DNA from: Holophagales bacterium
GTDB taxonomy: Bacteria > Acidobacteriota > Holophagae > Holophagales > Holophagaceae
Assembly (NCBI GenBank): GCA_031283145.1
Contig: JAITCJ010000163.1
Span: 1-10,610 of the forward strand
Direction: 5' to 3'
DNA: 10,610 nt
Position 1 is the first letter of the stretch, and the number at the start of each line of letters is the position of its first letter. A program made the position numbers and the translations under genes. The notes beneath the pieces are model-generated. The model saw only the letters and a program-made list of their open reading frames with translations, was not told the DNA's origin and made no database searches. Of the stretch, positions 6,321 to 10,610 are shown in pieces.

Positions 6321-7210
6321 CCGTTGTTGGACCCACCGCGTCCGGCAAATCAAGTGTCGCCGTGGAGATAGCGAAAAAAAACAACGGAATCATTATAAAT
6401 GGCGACCCATTTCAGGCATTCAGAGACATACCAATAGGCACGGGACAGCCGAGTATTGATGAACAACATGAGATACCGCACATTGGCTATGGCGAATTGC
6501 CGCTGGAATACATATTAAATCCATCCAGCTTTGGCGCGCTGGTAAGAGACCGGCTGGACTCAGCGCAAAAAACCAACAGAATCCCCATTCTGGTAACGGG
6601 GTCAGGACTTTATTTAAAGGGAATATGGAATCAATTAGACAATTTGCCCGACGTACCAAGAAAAACTGTAGAAAAGGCGCACGGCTTGTGCCACCGGCTT
6701 GGCTCCCCTGCCCTTCATCGCTATTTAAATAGCGTTGATCCGATTCGCGCCTCACAGCTTCATCCAAACGACGGCTCACGAATACAGAGAGCTATAGCGC
6801 TGCATATCGCAACGGGCGCGTGTCCGAGTAAATTGTTATCCGGCCAAAATAGGATTGTTCCGCAAAATTGGCAAGTCTTGCTGGTGTTGCCTCAGCGCGA
6901 AGCCATGCGGGATCGCATAGCGAGACGCGTGAAAAATATGATTCGCGCGGGTTGGCAGAACGAAGTCCGGCAAATCAAACAAGCAGGACTTGTACAGCAC
7001 CTCCGACGCCTGCGCCCGCTGGGGTATGACGTGTGGCTGGACGACCCAGACCCCGAAACGGCGGAGCAAAAAATAGTTCAGGCCACGCAAGCCTACGCGA
7101 AACGACAGGTGACGTGGTTCAGGAATCAACTGCCTGAAAGCGTATTGAAGCTCGACCCCGATGATGAAATCGGTTCCATATCAAAGTTGCGGAACGCAAT
7201 TTTGATATGA
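6314..7210 (+). CDS. miaA: tRNA dimethylallyltransferase
   Basis: MiaA transfers the dimethylallyl group from DMAPP to N6 of A37 in tRNAs reading UNN codons. The 298-residue product has a P-loop GPTASGKS at 6-13, a GSGLYLKG stretch at 96-103, an IHPND-like LHPND with nearby RIQRA at 149-160, and the C-terminal YAKRQVTWFRNQ at 261-272, which together are diagnostic. Two points are odd. The usual DSxQVY motif reads DPFQAF at 31-36. The C-terminal tail, about the last 13 codons including the stop, lies in a palindromic repeat. The only possible start in frame after the upstream stop is GTG at 6314, overlapping the purF stop by 7 bases, so translation is probably coupled. No separate ribosome site stands out. 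Identification is secure; whether the altered motif lowers activity is open. Confidence 0.93.
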   Translation: MLAVVGPTASGKSSVAVEIAKKNNGIIINGDPFQAFRDIPIGTGQPSIDEQHEIPHIGYGELPLEYILNPSSFGALVRDRLDSAQKTNRIPILVTGSGLYLKGIWNQLDNLPDVPRKTVEKAHGLCHRLGSPALHRYLNSVDPIRASQLHPNDGSRIQRAIALHIATGACPSKLLSGQNRIVPQNWQVLLVLPQREAMRDRIARRVKNMIRAGWQNEVRQIKQAGLVQHLRRLRPLGYDVWLDDPDPETAEQKIVQATQAYAKRQVTWFRNQLPESVLKLDPDDEIGSISKLRNAILI

Positions 7211-7212
7211 AA
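7174..7212 (+). repeat. Short palindromic repeat, copy 2, over the miaA stop codon
   Basis: CATATCAAA at 7177-7185 pairs with TTTGATATG at 7201-7209. Inside, TTGCG at 7187-7191 pairs with CGCAA at 7195-7199 around a GAA loop. The one remaining pair is G-U, giving a 15-pair stem in RNA. The miaA TGA at 7208-7210 lies in the 3' arm. It is not followed by a clear T run, so it is a weak terminator candidate; it may protect the transcript end or simply be an inserted repeat. A diverged copy is at 4764-4801. Confidence 0.75.
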
Positions 7213-7356
7213 GTTTTAAAGCAGACTCCGAGCGCTGTAAATTCTTTTTGTTTCACTGTATAGCCAATCAACGGGACCTATCCCAAAAACAACATAAAAT
7301 ATGTTTGAACCAGCCTAAATATTTTCTGTAAATAGGCATCTGGGAAAGCACTCCCT

Positions 7357-7398
7357 ACAAACCTGAAAAACAGGCCGCGCTCTGTTTTTCAGGTTTGT
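7357..7398 (+). terminator. Perfect 17-bp hairpin between miaA and sdhC
   Basis: The arm at 7357-7373 is perfectly complementary to 7382-7398, with an 8-base GC-rich loop. The 5' arm is A-rich and the 3' arm T-rich, ending GTTTGTTG, so it could terminate the purF-miaA transcript, though the classical uninterrupted T run is missing. It lies only 45 bases before the sdhC ATG and could instead be part of the sdh leader. I see no convincing sdh promoter in 7211-7440: TTGACT at 7398 lacks a properly spaced -10. Confidence 0.55.
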
Positions 7399-7432
7399 TG
7401 ACTATAAAAACATCCTAGAATTGAAATTATAA

Positions 7433-7437
7433 GGGGG
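7433..7437 (+). promoter_or_regulatory. Ribosome binding site of sdhC
   Basis: AAGGGGG at 7431-7437 ends 5 bases before the ATG at 7443. It favours this start over the in-frame ATG 15 bases later. Confidence 0.6.
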
Positions 7438-7442
7438 TAATT

Positions 7443-8138
7443 ATGCCGCTTCTTGACATGAATCTGGCCAGGGACGGAAATATCTGTTTTTGGACATCAT
7501 CGGTGGGGCGAAAACTGTTGATGGCCGTAACGGGCTTTGTATTTATAGGTTTCGTCACAATTCACATGCTTGGCAATCTTACCGCGTACATGGGCAGAGA
7601 GTCCATGAACGCGTATGCCGCGTTTTTGCAGGGCATGGCGCATGGCGGCGGTATATGGATTTTCCGCGTGATCATGCTGACGCTTATTCTTGTTCACATC
7701 TGTACCGCCATTTCCCTGACGTTAGATAACTGGGCAGCGCGTCCTGAGGGGTATCGGAAACAGTGTCGGAAATCAGCTACATGGGCAAGCCTGTCCATGC
7801 GATACACCGCATGTATTTTGGCTGTCTTTATTGTTTATCACCTGCTGCATTTGACTGTGGGCTGGAGCCAGGTACACCCAAGTTTTGTACATAGCGACGC
7901 TTACGGAAATTTCATTAAGGGTTTTCAAAATTGGCCGGTCAGCGTCTTTTACATCATAGCCATTCTCTGTCTGGGTCTGCATATTTGGCACGGTATCTGG
8001 AGTTTCAGTCAGACACTGGGCTGGGCGCACCCGCGTTACAACACCTTGCGGCGGCACGTAGCGACTATTTGGAGCCTCATCATCGTCTGCGTCAATATTT
8101 CATACCCAATCGCGGTTTTGTCCGGCATTTTAATCTGA
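7443..8138 (+). CDS. sdhC: Succinate dehydrogenase/fumarate reductase cytochrome b subunit (five-helix type)
   Basis: The 231-residue protein is the membrane anchor that binds haem b and exchanges electrons with quinone. Five membrane helices are visible at about 24-44, 72-94, 118-140, 165-187 and 206-228. Histidines at H41, H85, H133 or H136, and H180 or H183 fall in helices 1-4, as expected for the four ligands of a di-haem cytochrome b of the Wolinella/Bacillus type. There is no sdhD, consistent with a single-polypeptide anchor and an sdhCAB gene order. The sdhA start follows 14 bases after the stop. Whether the complex mainly oxidises succinate or reduces fumarate cannot be told from this subunit. 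The symbol could equally be frdC. Confidence 0.92.
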   Translation: MPLLDMNLARDGNICFWTSSVGRKLLMAVTGFVFIGFVTIHMLGNLTAYMGRESMNAYAAFLQGMAHGGGIWIFRVIMLTLILVHICTAISLTLDNWAARPEGYRKQCRKSATWASLSMRYTACILAVFIVYHLLHLTVGWSQVHPSFVHSDAYGNFIKGFQNWPVSVFYIIAILCLGLHIWHGIWSFSQTLGWAHPRYNTLRRHVATIWSLIIVCVNISYPIAVLSGILI

Positions 8139-8152
8139 TCGGGGAGCTAAGA

Positions 8153-10072
8153 ATGGAACTCAAATCTAATATCCCTGACGGTCCCATTGAAAAGAAGTGG
8201 GACGCTCACAAGTTTGATATGCGTTTGCTGAATCCCGCCAATAAGCGTAAATACAAGGTCATTGTTGTAGGAACGGGACTTGCGGGCGCGTCCGCCGCTG
8301 CGTCCTTGGCCGAGCTTGGCTATCAGGTCGAGTGTTTCTGTTATCAGGACAGCCCCCGCCGCGCCCACAGTATCGCCGCGCAAGGCGGAATTAATGCCGC
8401 TAAAAACTATCGCAATGATGGCGACAGCATATTCCGTCTTTTCTATGACACAGTCAAAAGCGGTGATTTCCGCTCCAGGGAAGCCAATGTATATCGTCTT
8501 GCCCAAGTCTCAAATAACATCATTGACCAGTGTGTAGCTCAAGGTGTGCCATTTGCCCGTGAATACGGAGGTTTGCTGGATAACCGCAGTTTCGGCGGCG
8601 CGCAGGTCAGCCGGACATTTTACGCGCGCGGGCAAACGGGGCAGCAATTATTGCTAGGCGCTTATCAGGCTCTGATACGTCAAGTCGGCCTTGGCGCTGT
8701 AAAAATGTACACGCGCTGCGAGATGCAGGAATTGATTGTTGTCGGCGACGCGGCCAAAGGCGTTGTTATTCGGGACATGGTGACCGGCGAAATATCGGCG
8801 CGCATGGCGGACGCTGTTCTGTTAGCCACAGGCGGATACGGAAATGTGATGTACCTTTCCACTTATGCCAAAGGATGTAACGGCACCGCTGTCTGGCGCG
8901 CTTATAAAAAAGGCGCGGCATTCGCAAACCCCTGCTTCACGCAGATTCACCCAACCTGTATTCCGGTTACAGGAGAACATCAATCCAAACTCACGTTGAT
9001 GTCTGAATCACTCCGTAACGATGGACGCATTTGGGTTCCGTTAAGCAAAGAAGATTGCGGGAGACCCCCCGGCGATATTCCGGAAGAATCTCGCGATTAT
9101 TACCTTGAACGTAAATACCCATCTTACGGCAATCTATCCCCCCGCGACATCAGCAGCCGCGCCGCCAAACAGGTGTGCGATGAGGGCAGAGGCGTTGGCA
9201 CCACCGGCCTGGGCGTTTATATGGATTTTGCCGAGGCCGTCAACCGCATGGGGTTGAACAAGGTAGACGAAAAATACGGCAACTTGTTTGAAATGTACGA
9301 GCGTATAACAGGCGAAAATCCTTACGAAGTTCCAATGCGTATTTTTCCTGCTACTCACTACACAATGGGTGGTCTCTGGGTTGATTACAATTTGATGAGT
9401 ACAATTCCCGGTCTGTTTGTGCTTGGAGAAGCCAACTTCAGCGACCACGGAGCAAATCGCCTTGGGGCTTCCGCGCTCATGCAGGGTTTGGCCGATGGCT
9501 ACTTTGTCGCCCCTTATACCGTTGCCAATTACTTGACGGGCATTAAACCCAATTCAACGCCGCCAGTTGACTGCTCTGAAGCCAAAGAAGCGGCGGCTTC
9601 GGCACAAGACCGAATTAAACGCTTGATGAACATCAATGGCAGGGAAACTCCAACAGAATTTCATCGCGATCTTGGGAAAATCATGTGGGAATACTGTGGC
9701 ATGGCTCGAAATGAAACCGGCCTTAAAAAAGCCCTGGAACTTATTCCCGAACTTCGCGGACGTTTCTGGGAAAATCTGCGTATTACGGAAAGCGGGCATG
9801 AAGTCAATCAAACTCTTGAGCTGGCCGGACGTGTCGCCGATTTCCTGGAACTTAGCGAATTAATGTGCCTGGACGCGCTGGAGCGCCGCGAAAGCTGCGG
9901 CGCCCACTTCCGTGAAGAATGGCAGACCGGCGATGGCGAGGCGCAGCGCGATGATGCTGAATTTTGCCATGTCGCGGCCTGGGAGTACATGGGCGCGGAC
10001 GCGCGTCCAAAACGCCACATTGAATCACTGAATTTTGAATATCTCAACCTTGCAACACGCAGTTACAAGTGA
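8153..10072 (+). CDS. sdhA: Succinate dehydrogenase/fumarate reductase flavoprotein subunit
   Basis: The 639-residue subunit interconverts succinate and fumarate using covalent FAD on the cytoplasmic side of the membrane complex. The dinucleotide fold [14 protein letters not shown] starts near 36. [10 protein letters not shown] holds the covalent FAD histidine H72. Substrate and proton-transfer residues are present: H266 in the QIHPT motif, R331 in [10 protein letters not shown]402 in THYTMGGL and R436 in ANRLGAS. The C-terminal helical and cap domains are complete. Length fits the single-cytochrome (type B) family, which is longer than the E. coli form. The frame stays open upstream to 7931 inside sdhC, but the ATG at 8153 has GGGGAG at 8141-8146 and matches the family start. 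The sdhB ATG follows 10 bases after the stop. No missing residues were noted. Confidence 0.96.
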   Translation: MELKSNIPDGPIEKKWDAHKFDMRLLNPANKRKYKVIVVGTGLAGASAAASLAELGYQVECFCYQDSPRRAHSIAAQGGINAAKNYRNDGDSIFRLFYDTVKSGDFRSREANVYRLAQVSNNIIDQCVAQGVPFAREYGGLLDNRSFGGAQVSRTFYARGQTGQQLLLGAYQALIRQVGLGAVKMYTRCEMQELIVVGDAAKGVVIRDMVTGEISARMADAVLLATGGYGNVMYLSTYAKGCNGTAVWRAYKKGAAFANPCFTQIHPTCIPVTGEHQSKLTLMSESLRNDGRIWVPLSKEDCGRPPGDIPEESRDYYLERKYPSYGNLSPRDISSRAAKQVCDEGRGVGTTGLGVYMDFAEAVNRMGLNKVDEKYGNLFEMYERITGENPYEVPMRIFPATHYTMGGLWVDYNLMSTIPGLFVLGEANFSDHGANRLGASALMQGLADGYFVAPYTVANYLTGIKPNSTPPVDCSEAKEAAASAQDRIKRLMNINGRETPTEFHRDLGKIMWEYCGMARNETGLKKALELIPELRGRFWENLRITESGHEVNQTLELAGRVADFLELSELMCLDALERRESCGAHFREEWQTGDGEAQRDDAEFCHVAAWEYMGADARPKRHIESLNFEYLNLATRSYK

Positions 10073-10082
10073 GGATGAATAT

Positions 10083-10610
10083 ATGTCAGAACAATTTCTA
10101 AACCTCACTCTGAAAGTCTGGCGGCAAAAGAACGCGCGAGACGAGGGCCGCTTTGAAACATATCAGGCAAAAAAAATCAGCACTGAGATGAGCTTTCTCG
10201 AAATGCTTGACGTAATAAATGAAGAACTGCTAAAGGACGGACAGGAGCCTATAGCAATGGATCACGATTGCCGTGAAGGCATTTGCGGCACATGCGGCAT
10301 AGTAATAAACGGCCGTCCGCACGGCCCAAGAGAGCGCACCACCACTTGTCAGTTGCACATGCGCAGTTTTAATGACGGCGATGTCATCACCATAGAGCCT
10401 TTCCGCGCGAAAGCCTTTCCTGCAATCAAAGACCTGATGATTGACCGCAGCGCGATGGACCGTATCATTGCCGCCGGGGGGTTTATTACATCCCCAACGG
10501 GAACGCCGCAGGACGCCAATGCGCTGCCGATTCCTAAAACCTGCGCTGATTTAGCCATGGACGCCGCTTCCTGTATCGGATGCGGCGCTTGTGTCGCCGC
10601 CTGCCCCAAT
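10083..10610 (+). CDS. sdhB: Succinate dehydrogenase/fumarate reductase iron-sulfur subunit (3' truncated by window)
   Basis: The first 176 residues are visible and the frame is open at the window edge. The N-terminal ferredoxin domain has the [2Fe-2S] motif [10 protein letters not shown] at about 63-72 with the fourth cysteine in TTTCQLHMR at about 88. [16 protein letters not shown] follows, as in type B family members. Near the edge [13 protein letters not shown] supplies the first cysteines for the [4Fe-4S] cluster; the [3Fe-4S] cysteines lie beyond. The subunit passes electrons from FAD to the haem/quinone sites in SdhC. The ATG at 10083 is preceded by GAGGA at 10071-10075, which overlaps the sdhA stop, so the two are tightly coupled in the sdhCAB operon. 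Confidence 0.95.
   Translation, partial: MSEQFLNLTLKVWRQKNARDEGRFETYQAKKISTEMSFLEMLDVINEELLKDGQEPIAMDHDCREGICGTCGIVINGRPHGPRERTTTCQLHMRSFNDGDVITIEPFRAKAFPAIKDLMIDRSAMDRIIAAGGFITSPTGTPQDANALPIPKTCADLAMDAASCIGCGACVAACPN

Noticed and set aside
7303..7334. TTGAAC with a downstream AT-rich hexamer as sdh promoter
   Set aside because: The -10 candidate matches only three of six consensus bases.
7931..8152. Upstream extension of SdhA inside sdhC
   Set aside because: This would overlap 200 bp of a well-supported gene; the ATG at 8153 has its own ribosome site and family-like start.
1..10610. CRISPR arrays, tRNA or rRNA genes
   Set aside because: No regularly spaced direct repeats and no tRNA- or rRNA-like sequence were seen on either strand by eye.

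Overview
The window reads as a bacterial chromosome segment of moderate GC content. Housekeeping genes lie on the + strand, and an accessory block of about 4.5 kb sits between two of them. The housekeeping genes are the 3' end of an ispE-like kinase gene (1-186), purF (4941-6320), miaA (6314-7210) and a succinate dehydrogenase/fumarate reductase operon sdhC-sdhA-sdhB (7443 to the window edge). PurF is the [4Fe-4S], propeptide-processed type. SdhC is a single five-helix cytochrome b with no SdhD. Together these point to a Gram-negative lineage outside the classical Enterobacteria, for example the FCB or PVC groups, Acidobacteria or Deltaproteobacteria. I cannot place it more precisely from sequence alone.

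The accessory block is bounded by two copies of a 107-bp imperfectly palindromic element in opposite orientation (188-294 and 4809-4915; 101 of 107 positions identical). The left copy begins one base after the ispE-like stop codon. The right copy ends 25 bases before the purF start and may supply the purF promoter. Between them is a tight leftward operon of three genes: an SPFH-domain protein with three C-terminal zinc ribbons (4088-2784), a four-helix membrane protein with a helical tail (2782-2099), and a zinc ribbon-TPR-TIR protein with a C-terminal membrane anchor (2078-450). The TIR domain keeps a WVxxE motif at the position of the catalytic glutamate of NAD-cleaving TIR enzymes. This is the most likely candidate for a little-described system: a membrane-associated SPFH/TIR conflict or envelope-stress module. 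A truncated transposase remnant (4345-4560) shares the block, which supports a mobile or recombining history.

On the housekeeping side, purF (first step of purine synthesis) and miaA (tRNA A37 prenylation) overlap by 7 bp and are probably co-transcribed. The IspE-like enzyme upstream makes isoprenoid precursors, and MiaA uses the isoprenoid DMAPP. The last codons and stop of miaA lie in a strong 33-nt hairpin, a diverged copy of which occurs at 4764-4801 next to the right 107-bp element. A 230-bp gap with a perfect 17-bp hairpin (7357-7398) separates miaA from sdhCAB, whose products form the membrane quinone-linked succinate/fumarate oxidoreductase. sdhB runs off the window after its first [4Fe-4S] motif.
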